In this document: one piece after another, positions 1 to 7,943 of the stretch
How positions within the stretch are numbered: the stretch's first letter is position 1
How the letters are laid out: every line of letters begins with the position of its first letter
DNA from: Pseudopithomyces maydicus
Taxonomy: Eukaryota; Ascomycota; Dothideomycetes; Pleosporales; Didymosphaeriaceae
Assembly (NCBI GenBank): GCA_026873275.1
Contig: JANTUC010000002.1
Location: 1 to 64,000 of the forward strand
Reading direction: 5' to 3'
Length of the DNA: 64,000 nt
Translations under genes and position numbers: made by a program
Notes under the pieces: model-generated
What the model saw: the letters and a program-made list of their open reading frames with translations, nothing else
What the model was told of the DNA's origin: nothing
Databases searched by the model: none

Positions 1-254
1 TGTGAGATCACAGCATGATCGCACAGGGCAAACCTCTCAAGTAAGACCAGACGGTATATTCTAGGCTAGGTGAGAATATACTAAACTAGCTAAAAGAAGA
101 GATACCTAAGGAGGGAGCCTTTATATAGTACTAGAGGGGCCCATAGGTGCAAACGCCTGTGAGGCAGCCTAAAGTGGATACTTGGCAGCCTAAAGGGGGT
201 GCTTGGCAGCCTAAAGGGGGCCTAAGGTAGCCTAAACTAGGCAGGGGCCTCACA
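1..254 (-). repeat. 3' LTR of the gypsy element (left copy)
   Basis: This 254-bp LTR is identical to 7690-7943. It has TG..CA termini extended to the inverted pair TGTGAG/CTCACA. On the sense (minus) strand U3 spans 254 to about 88 and R-U5 about 87 to 1, judged from the TATA box (127-121) and the self-priming 11-mer (87-77). The window begins exactly at its first base. Confidence 0.97.
163..246. repeat. Four 21-bp tandem repeats in LTR U3
   Basis: Four consecutive 21-bp units start at 163, 184, 205 and 226. Each begins GGCAGCCTAAAG or a close variant (GGTAGCCTAAAC in the last). The same array occurs at 7852-7935 in the other LTR. On the element's sense strand the array lies upstream of the TATA box, where direct repeats in retroelement LTRs often act as transcription-factor sites; that function here is inferred. 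Confidence 0.85.
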
Positions 255-266
255 CTACCCTCCTCT
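255..266 (-). other. Polypurine tract
   Basis: Directly upstream of the 3' LTR the sense strand reads AGAGGAGGGTAG, a purine-rich run that fits the plus-strand primer of LTR retrotransposons. Confidence 0.75.
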
Positions 267-730
267 AAAGCTGGAAAGAGTGCGAAAAGGATCGCAAATC
301 TTTCAGCAAATAGAAAGAAGAAGCTCCCACGAGCTTAAAAAACAAAAAATACCGCCATTTGGTCCATCCAATCCATAGATATTCGGCAACACATTTTGTT
401 GCGCAACAATTTATGTTCCTCCCACCCTCCTCCAGTCCGCCCGTCGGACTGAGCCGCTCTGGTGTATTTGCGCGGGGCTACGTGTTTTCCCATACAAAAA
501 GACGGTCGCTCAAATTTTTCCGAGCGGTCCGCTGCGCGCAGCCGCAAACCTATCGAGCAGGGTTCGTAGGATACCTGAGGGGGGATTTTCGGAGACCTCG
601 GAGTCAATCCACTTGGGGAGGACGGAGGATCGTCGGAAGAACAGAGGGAACCCGGAACAGCAGTAGATGAAATAGGCTCTGCCCCGGTAAGTACCGTAGT
701 TTCGTCTCGCGATCCACCCGACCCAAGTCC
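267..730 (-). other. Retrotransposon 3' untranslated region
   Basis: The stretch lies between the end of the integrase/chromodomain frame at 731 and the polypurine tract. I see no coding frame with known motifs; short frames here run through both strands and look like chance. Confidence 0.6.
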
Positions 731-1882
731 TTATACCCGTACCCGTCGCCGTTGCATAGTGCCTGCTTTAACAGGTGCGTCGTCTTCGGTGACGGGGTCC
801 AGAAACTGATCCCGGAGTGCAGCGTCAACCCACTTGGGCAACCGTTTGGGGGGACCAGCCGCTTTGGGGTTGGCTTCATGGAACGATTTAATGGCCAGCG
901 GCGAGTTGATGAAATCAGATGCCGGGTACCATGTATCGTCAGGGTCGTAGCCCATCCAATCAGCCTGATATTGCAGGCGTCCGTGGTAAATGCGACTATT
1001 TTTGATCTTAGACACCTCCCACTCCACTGTACCGTTGACCTTGATTGGCGGTTCAGGCTCCTGGACTTGTCCGGGTAGCGGGTCCCCGGCGGCCTTGCGT
1101 AGTCGATCTGCGTGGAAAGCCGGGTGAACCTTCATGTAAGACGGGAGGTCTAACCAGTAGGATAGGCCTTTCTGTTTCACAATGCGATACGGGCCATACA
1201 TCTGTCGGTCGAGTTTGACGCTGGGGCGCGTGGACGAGAAACCCTTCGGGGTGACGTACACCATGTCTCCTTCGGCAAAGTCGGGCTCACGCCGCTTTTT
1301 ATTTGCCTGCTGTGACATGGCCTGTTGAGCGGTTGCGATGTTCTCCTTCGCGGAGTTCAGCACCCACTTGACGGCCGTGTGTTTGTCGTTGACAAACTTG
1401 GTGACTTCGTCGGGGGTGAGATCATCAGCAGAGTTCTCGGAGGGGCGTAGATACTTTGTCCAATCCCACCAGTGCGGGGCTTTGGTTCCGAACTCGATCT
1501 CAAAGGGTGCAAATCCCGTGGACTCGTTAGGCAAGGTAGCTTGAGCCCAATCCATGGAAGGCAAGAGCTGTGACCAGTTGTCCTGAAATTCGTTCACAAA
1601 AGGCCTAAGGCGTTGGTCCAGGTACTTGTTGTATATCTCGGTTTGGCCATCCGTCTGCGCGTGCCCGGCGGATGCGAGATTCTGACGAATACCTACCAAC
1701 CGACACAGTCCCTTGAAGAAGTTAGAGGTAAACTGGGGACCCCGATCACTGACCACGGATTTGGGTAAGCCGAAGACGCGGAAGATGTAGTCGTAGTATA
1801 GTCGTGCTGTCCCCTCTGCGGTGATAGTCTTGCGGCAAGGCAAGGCGAACGTTCGTTTGCTGAGTCGACACACTACTACCAT
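731..1882 (-). CDS. pol: Pol part 2: integrase core C-terminal half and chromodomain
   Basis: This frame continues the integrase interrupted at 1876. It carries the second catalytic Asp in VVSDRGPQF (near 1750) and the Glu in AGHAQTDGQTE, completing the D,D,E triad of a Ty3/gypsy integrase. The GPF/Y-type module follows, and then a chromodomain near DNA 1030-850 containing WEVSKI, LQYQADWMGY and DTWYPASDF. Chromodomains on integrase guide chromoviruses to histone-marked heterochromatin, which fits the element sitting beside an AT-rich block. One added C in the run at 1908-1912 would fuse it in frame to the upstream part, so it should be read as the same polyprotein, not a separate gene. Confidence 0.93.
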   Translation of the reverse strand: MVVVCRLSKRTFALPCRKTITAEGTARLYYDYIFRVFGLPKSVVSDRGPQFTSNFFKGLCRLVGIRQNLASAGHAQTDGQTEIYNKYLDQRLRPFVNEFQDNWSQLLPSMDWAQATLPNESTGFAPFEIEFGTKAPHWWDWTKYLRPSENSADDLTPDEVTKFVNDKHTAVKWVLNSAKENIATAQQAMSQQANKKRREPDFAEGDMVYVTPKGFSSTRPSVKLDRQMYGPYRIVKQKGLSYWLDLPSYMKVHPAFHADRLRKAAGDPLPGQVQEPEPPIKVNGTVEWEVSKIKNSRIYHGRLQYQADWMGYDPDDTWYPASDFINSPLAIKSFHEANPKAAGPPKRLPKWVDAALRDQFLDPVTEDDAPVKAGTMQRRRVRV

Positions 1883-4800
1883 GACGTTGTCGTAACCGTC
1901 GGCGTCTGGGGGAAGCTTTTAAAGTCGATCGAAACGTCCTGCCACACGTTCTCCGGAATGGGTAGGGGTCGAAGTAACCCTGGCGTCTTGTCGTGGGGTG
2001 GCTTTGACCAGCGGCACTGCTTGCAGTTACGCACAAACCGTTTGACGTCTTGACTAAGCGTTCGCCAGTAATACTTATCCCGTAACAGTTTGTAAGTCTT
2101 CGCCGTGCTTGGATGGGCTGTGGTCTGATGACCATGCACCAATTGAATCAGCTGCGTGCGGAGATGGCCTGTTTCGGGAACAACCAATTTGGAGTCTTTG
2201 GTCAACAAACCGGATAGGGTCAAGTCATAGCCCTCTTCGTGCGCTGTCGCCAACTTCCGCTTCTCTGCCAGAGTTGCATCCTCACGGTTGGCGGCGAATA
2301 TCCGATCAAAGAGAGTAAACTCCTGGTTCTCGGGAGTTGGGGCGTCGGCTTCGGTGGTGGCCAACAGAGCTGCAGTGGTGGACATGTCTGCGGAATGAAA
2401 GAACAATCGATTCCGCTCCGCGGCACTTTTGGCTTTCTGAGTGGCTAGTTCTGCCTGTTTGCGTGAAAGCGCATCTGCGGGGATGTTGGCCGTCCCAGGT
2501 CGATAAGTTATGACGTACCGATACTGCGACAGCCGTTCTGACCAGCGTATTTGGCGAGGGGTGAGCTCCCGTTTTGAGCCAAAATACTCTAGCGCCCGGT
2601 GATCCGTAAGGATCTCGACCGGATCTTTGACTTGCAGACCAATAAGTTGGGAGTGCCACTCTTTCAACCCATTCATAACGGCTAGCATCTCTTTATCGTG
2701 TATGTCGTAATTTAGCTCCGCCGAGTTCATGGATTTTGAGTAAAAGCCCACGGGTTTCCAGGAAGCATCATCTTGAAGTTGGCTGAGCACTCCTGCAGTG
2801 ATACCGTCGCTAGCGTCTGTTTCCATTCGTGTGCGGCGGTTAGGGGAGTACCAGGCGATCAGGTCGTCTGAGCAGACCAAGTCTTTGACGCGGTCAAAGG
2901 CCTCCTTCTCGATGTCACCGAATCGTTGAAACTTATCCTTCTTTAACAGTTTGGCTAGTGGTCTAAATACTCGTCCGAACTGCGGAAGGAACTTGCGATA
3001 GAAATTACAAAACCCATGGAAGGATTGCAGGGCGTTTAGGGTGGTTGGCTCTGGCCAATCCCTTACAGCCATAGTTTTCGCGGGATCTTTTCGCACACCT
3101 GAGGTGGTGATTATGAACCCAAGGAACCTAGTCTCAACGACTGCAAATTCACTCTTCTTGATGTCGCAATAAAGTTTGCTCTCTCGGAGACAGACTAGCA
3201 CAGCTCGAACGTGATCTTCATGCTCAAGTGGGTCTGACGAGTAAATCAATACGTCGTCCACGTAGACTACGCAGATTTCTCCGATGTGGTCCATCAAAAC
3301 GTGGTTTACCAGGCTTTGGAAGGACGCAGGTCCATTGCACAATCCAAATGGTAAAACGTGGTAGAAGTAGTTGCCGAACCGGGTGCGGAAAGTAGTGAGT
3401 TCTCGACTAGATTCGTCCATAAGAATGCGGTGAAAGGCCTGTCGAAGGTCCACTTTGGAAAAGATTCGGGCCCCTGACAGCCGTGTCATTGTCTCGTCGA
3501 TCCTAGGTACCGCGGTTACGTCCTTTTGGGTGATCGAATTAAGCCTTCTATAATCGACACATAACCTCCACCCTCCTCCAGGCTTCTTTGCGTACAGCAC
3601 TGGGGAGGCGAAGCTAGCGCTGCTGGGCGAAATAAAGCCTTTTCGCAAATTTTCCTGTATGTAAGCATGCAGGAGTTCCAGGTGTTCCACTGTCATAGGG
3701 TACAGCGGACAAGATTTCAAACGGTGAATGTCCTCTGTCAGAACGATTTTATGGTCTACCCCAGGACGACTGGGGGGAAGCGTGTCAGCCGCGGCTTTAG
3801 AGAAGAAAGTAGCGTCCAAGCCCGCCCAGCCTTTGTGCGGTAACTTGGCGTCCAACTCTGCCATGATATCCAATTCTGACAGTTCCGGAATAACACCGCC
3901 CAGCTCGCGTTCTTCCATTTTCAAATCGATAAGTTGTTCCACTTCGTACATAGAAATAGCGTTGATGTCGGCTTTGTCAAATTCTTTGGCGAATGCAGTA
4001 GCCGTTATGCAACTGATATCTATGCCAACCGTGCGCAGTTGCGAAGGTGTTGGTGCTGCGTGGTTTAATTCTTGCAGGAGGTGTACGGCTGCCAGCTCGT
4101 ACCCTCCGGCAGGAACTGGGGAACAATAAACGGATTCGTCGGCTCGAAGTGATCCCGGTTCGCTTGGTTGAAACACGCCAGGGTCCGGAGTTATCTGGTG
4201 AGGGTTGGCCAAGTCTGTTTGACGTTCTGTAGGGTACTGCCCGCCCTCAGGGGCACCCATCATGGGAACCGGAAGGTTTTCTGGTTCCTGGATCTGCGGG
4301 ACATCGCAAGATGCACCGTTCTCTTGTGGGGCGACGCCGACTTCTTCAGTGTCGGTAGCCGCCGCGATAGGATACCCTGGGATGCGTTTCAGGGTTTGGT
4401 TGCGCAAGAGTAGATTTTTGCCCATGGGAAAATCGCGACGTTCGACGTCAGCTTGGTGCGCAGGGTCTATAGGGGGTGGCGGCCGGCTGGGCACCTGCAA
4501 AGGAGCCGACAGTTTGGGGACTTTGTCTTCTGGCCAAATAGTCCGCCTGTTTTTGCAATCAATCAAGGTTCCAGTATCTTCGAAGAATTTACGCCCAACG
4601 ATAAGGTCTTGATCGCCCGTCTCGCAATAGATGAACCAGGTCAACGAGGATGCGCCGCAGACGCTGAGGAAGGCTTCAAACCCGTCCTTGACAGAAGCTT
4701 GGTGCTGTCCGCTAAAGCCTTTGAGTGGTACTGGCACCTTGAGTGTGATACGTTTCGGTTGGAGCCTAGCTTCAATGGCCCTCTTCAGCCTCCAAGCGAC

Positions 4801-4884
4801 GAGGTTATAGGCCGAGGCCCCGGAATCCATTAGACCTTTAGCCTTTATGGCTAGACCATTTGCTTCTATCTCAAGAGGGAGCAC
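1876..4884 (-). CDS. pol: Pol part 1: protease, reverse transcriptase, RNase H, integrase N-terminus
   Basis: The frame encodes 1002 residues from the first ATG; the same frame is open upstream to about 5070, overlapping gag. An aspartic protease active site LMDSGAS lies at residues 18-24. The reverse transcriptase follows, with the fungal gypsy motifs WRLCVDYRRLN, VDLRQAFHRI and the catalytic YVDDVLIYS near residue 541 (DNA about 3250-3263). RNase H begins near residue 689 with TDASDG. The integrase HHCC zinc finger (HGHQTTAHP ... CKQC) lies near residues 920-960 and the first catalytic Asp in SIDF near 986. The frame stops at 1876 just after SIDF, in the middle of the integrase core, because of a one-base loss in a five-base C run (1908-1912 on the plus strand). 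The continuation is in the next frame at 731-1882. Confidence 0.95.
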   Translation of the reverse strand: MLPLEIEANGLAIKAKGLMDSGASAYNLVAWRLKRAIEARLQPKRITLKVPVPLKGFSGQHQASVKDGFEAFLSVCGASSLTWFIYCETGDQDLIVGRKFFEDTGTLIDCKNRRTIWPEDKVPKLSAPLQVPSRPPPPIDPAHQADVERRDFPMGKNLLLRNQTLKRIPGYPIAAATDTEEVGVAPQENGASCDVPQIQEPENLPVPMMGAPEGGQYPTERQTDLANPHQITPDPGVFQPSEPGSLRADESVYCSPVPAGGYELAAVHLLQELNHAAPTPSQLRTVGIDISCITATAFAKEFDKADINAISMYEVEQLIDLKMEERELGGVIPELSELDIMAELDAKLPHKGWAGLDATFFSKAAADTLPPSRPGVDHKIVLTEDIHRLKSCPLYPMTVEHLELLHAYIQENLRKGFISPSSASFASPVLYAKKPGGGWRLCVDYRRLNSITQKDVTAVPRIDETMTRLSGARIFSKVDLRQAFHRILMDESSRELTTFRTRFGNYFYHVLPFGLCNGPASFQSLVNHVLMDHIGEICVVYVDDVLIYSSDPLEHEDHVRAVLVCLRESKLYCDIKKSEFAVVETRFLGFIITTSGVRKDPAKTMAVRDWPEPTTLNALQSFHGFCNFYRKFLPQFGRVFRPLAKLLKKDKFQRFGDIEKEAFDRVKDLVCSDDLIAWYSPNRRTRMETDASDGITAGVLSQLQDDASWKPVGFYSKSMNSAELNYDIHDKEMLAVMNGLKEWHSQLIGLQVKDPVEILTDHRALEYFGSKRELTPRQIRWSERLSQYRYVITYRPGTANIPADALSRKQAELATQKAKSAAERNRLFFHSADMSTTAALLATTEADAPTPENQEFTLFDRIFAANREDATLAEKRKLATAHEEGYDLTLSGLLTKDSKLVVPETGHLRTQLIQLVHGHQTTAHPSTAKTYKLLRDKYYWRTLSQDVKRFVRNCKQCRWSKPPHDKTPGLLRPLPIPENVWQDVSIDFKSFPQTPTVTTTSW

Positions 4885-5054
4885 CAGCGCTTTGCCTCCG
4901 AATAACTTGGCGCTCCCGTACTGGGAGACCTCCTGTTTGGATCGGCGAAATGCTGGTAGCGAGAGATCAATAGGTTCAACGTCACCTATATCAACGTCGT
5001 TTATTCCAATTGCTCCAATAGATGCGTCTTGACAGGAGTCTTCGTCAGACGCTG

Positions 5055-6962
5055 CTAGTTTTCCTGTTCGTCATCAGAACGGTCGGAATCGGAGCTCTCC
5101 CAGTCGTAGATAACTTCGTCCTCATCCATAAACAACTCCTCATTGGCTTGGATTGTGGCCAAAAGGGTTGCTTGAGGCGTTCCTTTCTTCGACATCGGGC
5201 ACTGGCGCGCTTCGTGCTCAGGGGATAAACAGTTGAAGCAAGCGTTATTTTCGCGGCACCATGCCTTGGTTTTGTTATGCAGAGGTTTGAACTTCGTCAG
5301 AGAGGCTGCAGGCTTAGCCTGTGGTTTCGAGGTAGCGGGGGCAGAAGCCTTTTGGCCTTTGGCCGACTGGCGGGCGCTCAAGCTGCCGGCTCGTTTGTTC
5401 ACATTCTGCAAGTGATCCTGGACAGCGTAGAGTTCCTCGCGGAAGTCTTCCCAGGTTTTAGTAGAAGTAGGCGCCGCAGAAAGAGCCAACATGTCTTGCA
5501 ACTGAGGGTGGCAACGTTCGAGAACATCGTCCTTCTTGTCCACCGGATCGTAGCGAGCCTCGTGTAGTAATTTCTCGTAGGTGGCAATGAACTCCCGACC
5601 ATCACCATCAATACGGAGCTTAAGGCGTTTCAATGTGTCACGGGCTTCTTTATCCTTATGGCGCGAAGCGTAGGTGCTCACTAACCATTGGTATGAGTCG
5701 ATCAAGGAGCAGTTGCCCCCGGAGGCGCGCAGATAGTTTTTAAACAGGTCGAAAGGTTTTCCTTTTAGCCGGTTTTGAATGTAATTGTTCACCATCCAGT
5801 TGGTGGCCTCTGGTGTTGCTCCCATGAAATGGTCAAAGTTGGCCGTCAACTTTGACTGGAGGGTGCTGAACCAGGTGTCGAAAGTGTCCTTGTCAGTGGC
5901 AGAGTTAGAGAACTCGGATGCTTCAGGCATCTTAGCTGACTTGGTCTTTCGATCGTGCAATGCTGAGTGGGATGGGACTTGAACTTCGTCAGGCCATCCC
6001 TTTAACGTGACCGTTTCGTAACCTTCCCCTAACTGTGATGTTCCGCGCGTGAATCCCTGGACCCGCTGCGTTGCGGGGCTAGGTGGTCCACCAGAAGCTG
6101 GGGATGATAGTTGCCGATGCAGGAAGCTAGACTTGAAAGGTCGACCAGTCGTTGGTGCAGGAGCTGTCGGTTGTGGTTGAATTGAGGATCCCACTCGATT
6201 TGATCGTGCTTGAGCAAGCTCCGCCCGAAGTTGACTAATGGTGTCCTGGGCATCCTTATTTGCTCGCATCGCTTCTTCATAGACAAATTCGGCATAGGTG
6301 ACACCTTCATCCCCATTTAGCTTTAGCGCATTGTAGGTAAGGGTCAACTGTTCAATAGCGTCGACCAACTGGAGTTTAGATAGTCGATTGGCCCAGGCCT
6401 TAGAAAAATAGGGCTGATCCTGTTCATCCTTTTGGTTGACCACTGGCATAGGAAGTACTCCTTTTCGGTAGTTTGCGAGAGCACGAGTATAATTGTTCTC
6501 TGCAAAAGAGTCTATGCCTAGACGAACACGGTTCGCTTCCTGAGGGCAGATTGCACCGACATTTAATTCACCAGTAGCCTCGTTCCATACAATATCAAGG
6601 CCCATTTCTTCTTCGCCTACGCCCCGAGGACGCTGGGGGTCATAGTTGACTTCGGCTTCGATAGGATAAGTGGTAAGGTAGGAGTAGATATTCTTGGAGA
6701 GGTCAGTGGGTTCGGGACCCCCGCGAAAGGGGTCGACAGGAACTTGTTGGCTATCCTGGAAGTGGGAGTCACTAGCGGGGCTCTCAGGTCGAAAGGAGGA
6801 GGCGCGGGAGGGAGGCGCAGGCTGACTAGATTGTCGAACTCGTGCCTTGACGCTTGCCAGGCTATCGTCAATTCGTTCCTGAAAGGATCGTTCGGGTACC
6901 TGGCCTTGACCAGTCTGGCGCTTGGCCGGTGACTGGTTACGAGTGCGGGGCGGCATACCCAA
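5055..6962 (-). CDS. gag: Gag polyprotein with CCHC zinc knuckle
   Basis: The frame encodes 635 residues and is the structural polyprotein that forms the virus-like particle and binds element RNA. The N-terminal third is basic and proline/serine-rich. The central part is the fungal gypsy capsid type (retrotrans_gag-like region about residues 340-510). A single C-x2-C-x4-H-x4-C zinc knuckle sits near the C terminus (DNA 5199-5240), followed by an acidic Asp/Glu/Ser tail. The start at 6962 is the first ATG of the open frame; a second Met follows two codons later. The stop at 5055-5057 overlaps the start of the pol frame, which is open from just after a TGA TGA pair near 5071-5076 and lies in the -1 phase, so Pol is probably made by -1 frameshifting or reinitiation. 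Confidence 0.92.
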   Translation of the reverse strand: MGMPPRTRNQSPAKRQTGQGQVPERSFQERIDDSLASVKARVRQSSQPAPPSRASSFRPESPASDSHFQDSQQVPVDPFRGGPEPTDLSKNIYSYLTTYPIEAEVNYDPQRPRGVGEEEMGLDIVWNEATGELNVGAICPQEANRVRLGIDSFAENNYTRALANYRKGVLPMPVVNQKDEQDQPYFSKAWANRLSKLQLVDAIEQLTLTYNALKLNGDEGVTYAEFVYEEAMRANKDAQDTISQLRAELAQARSNRVGSSIQPQPTAPAPTTGRPFKSSFLHRQLSSPASGGPPSPATQRVQGFTRGTSQLGEGYETVTLKGWPDEVQVPSHSALHDRKTKSAKMPEASEFSNSATDKDTFDTWFSTLQSKLTANFDHFMGATPEATNWMVNNYIQNRLKGKPFDLFKNYLRASGGNCSLIDSYQWLVSTYASRHKDKEARDTLKRLKLRIDGDGREFIATYEKLLHEARYDPVDKKDDVLERCHPQLQDMLALSAAPTSTKTWEDFREELYAVQDHLQNVNKRAGSLSARQSAKGQKASAPATSKPQAKPAASLTKFKPLHNKTKAWCRENNACFNCLSPEHEARQCPMSKKGTPQATLLATIQANEELFMDEDEVIYDWESSDSDRSDDEQEN

Positions 6963-7677
6963 AAGATTTGTCCGTCGGGTTTCGTGGTCGATACGGTAAG
7001 GATCCAGTGCGTACTGGCTAGAGGGGGGTCGGTTTCTGAGGGGTTCATGCGAAATGTAGAGAGAGAGTCTCTAAAGGGCAGGTGGGGTTTTTATAATCCG
7101 GCCAAGCCCCACTAGCGCAGTGAATGCACGTGAGCGCGCTAGAGTATGACGTTGGTAGCTGCGCTACCCGCCAAAACCAAACGGTCTTCACTAGGCAGCA
7201 GTCTTGCCAAGACACTCCTAGGGAAGGCGACAGCCTGGCAAGTGGTGATACACCACTTGAGCTGTTTAGTCAGTAAAGTAAGGGGGGTTACCTGTTGGCC
7301 CGTGACTATCTTCCTGATAGTGAGGGGCGCCCGCGAGGTTCTCTAAGGTCCACAGCCGCGCTGGTGGCCTTCAGCAGAATCTGGGGGGACTCTTTCCTAA
7401 GTGGCTCGACCACCTTAGGGCCTAAATCGTACGTTTTGTACTGAAATAGGGCTTCCAGGTCTCTAAGTAGCAGCGCTACCCTCAGGACTTATCTCAAGCC
7501 TAGATGAGACCTCCTATAAGGATACCTAACCTTTAAGCAGCCGCGCTGCCCCTAGGACTTATCTGAAGCCTAGATAAGGGTTTCTCCTCTATAGGGCCTA
7601 AGTAAGACTAACGCCCTACCTAGGTCTTTGAAGTGAAGTAGATTTTAAAGTCGCCTTCTCAGGCCAAGTAGAAAGTG
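6963..7677 (-). other. Retrotransposon 5' leader
   Basis: About 715 nt separate the primer site from the Gag start. The leader holds an imperfect direct repeat built on GGACTTATCTSAAGCCTAGAT (around 7485-7507 and 7556-7578). It also contains a short frame at 7048-6617 overlapping gag in another phase that shows no recognisable domain. It presumably carries the packaging signal; nothing more can be said. Confidence 0.55.
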
Positions 7678-7688
7678 AGTTTAGTATA
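7678..7688 (-). other. Self-priming primer-binding site (Tf1 type)
   Basis: One base inside the 5' LTR the sense strand reads TATACTAAACT. This is the exact reverse complement of the 11-mer AGTTTAGTATA found at 7776-7766 (and 87-77) in the LTR, located where the transcript should start. There is no tRNA-type TGG start. In the Tf1/sushi group of LTR retrotransposons the first 11 nt of the mRNA fold back onto the primer site and prime reverse transcription instead of a tRNA. The length, the position beside the LTR and the TATA spacing all fit that mechanism. Confidence 0.8.
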
Positions 7689-7689
7689 A

Positions 7690-7943
7690 TGTGAGATCAC
7701 AGCATGATCGCACAGGGCAAACCTCTCAAGTAAGACCAGACGGTATATTCTAGGCTAGGTGAGAATATACTAAACTAGCTAAAAGAAGAGATACCTAAGG
7801 AGGGAGCCTTTATATAGTACTAGAGGGGCCCATAGGTGCAAACGCCTGTGAGGCAGCCTAAAGTGGATACTTGGCAGCCTAAAGGGGGTGCTTGGCAGCC
7901 TAAAGGGGGCCTAAGGTAGCCTAAACTAGGCAGGGGCCTCACA
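7690..7943 (-). repeat. 5' LTR of the gypsy element (right copy)
   Basis: This copy is identical to 1-254 and is the promoter LTR because the coding regions run leftward on the minus strand. The base after it starts the RIP-degraded AT-rich desert. The five bases after its end (7944-7948) read AATAT and would be one half of the target-site duplication; the other half is not in the window. Confidence 0.97.
7810..7816 (-). promoter_or_regulatory. TATA box of the retrotransposon promoter
   Basis: On the minus strand the 5' LTR reads TATATAA at 7816-7810. About 40 nt downstream begins the 11-mer AGTTTAGTATA (7776-7766), which is the likely start of R and of the transcript because it pairs with the primer site. 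Only about 87 nt of the LTR then lie in the leader. Confidence 0.7.

Larger units (their letters stand above)
1..7943 (-). mobile_element. Ty3/gypsy chromovirus LTR retrotransposon, near-complete
   Basis: A full LTR retrotransposon lies on the minus strand. Two LTRs of 254 bp (1-254 and 7690-7943) are identical at every base by eye and start TGTGAG and end CTCACA. Between them, read on the minus strand, come a primer-binding site, Gag, protease, reverse transcriptase, RNase H, integrase and a C-terminal chromodomain, then a polypurine tract. This order and the chromodomain define a chromovirus of the Ty3/gypsy (Metaviridae-like) group. Identical LTRs and normal base composition mean a recent insertion that has escaped RIP, unlike the AT-rich DNA beside it. 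The integrase is broken by one frameshift, so this copy may not be autonomous. The left target-site duplication falls outside the window; the right flank begins AATAT. Confidence 0.96.

Noticed and set aside
163..246. Regularly spaced repeats that could suggest a CRISPR-like array.
   Set aside because: Units are directly adjacent with no unique spacers, lie inside an LTR, and the genome is eukaryotic.
6617..7048. 143-codon minus-strand frame overlapping the gag start in another phase.
   Set aside because: It overlaps gag, shows no motif and uses the same DNA as the basic N-terminal part of Gag.
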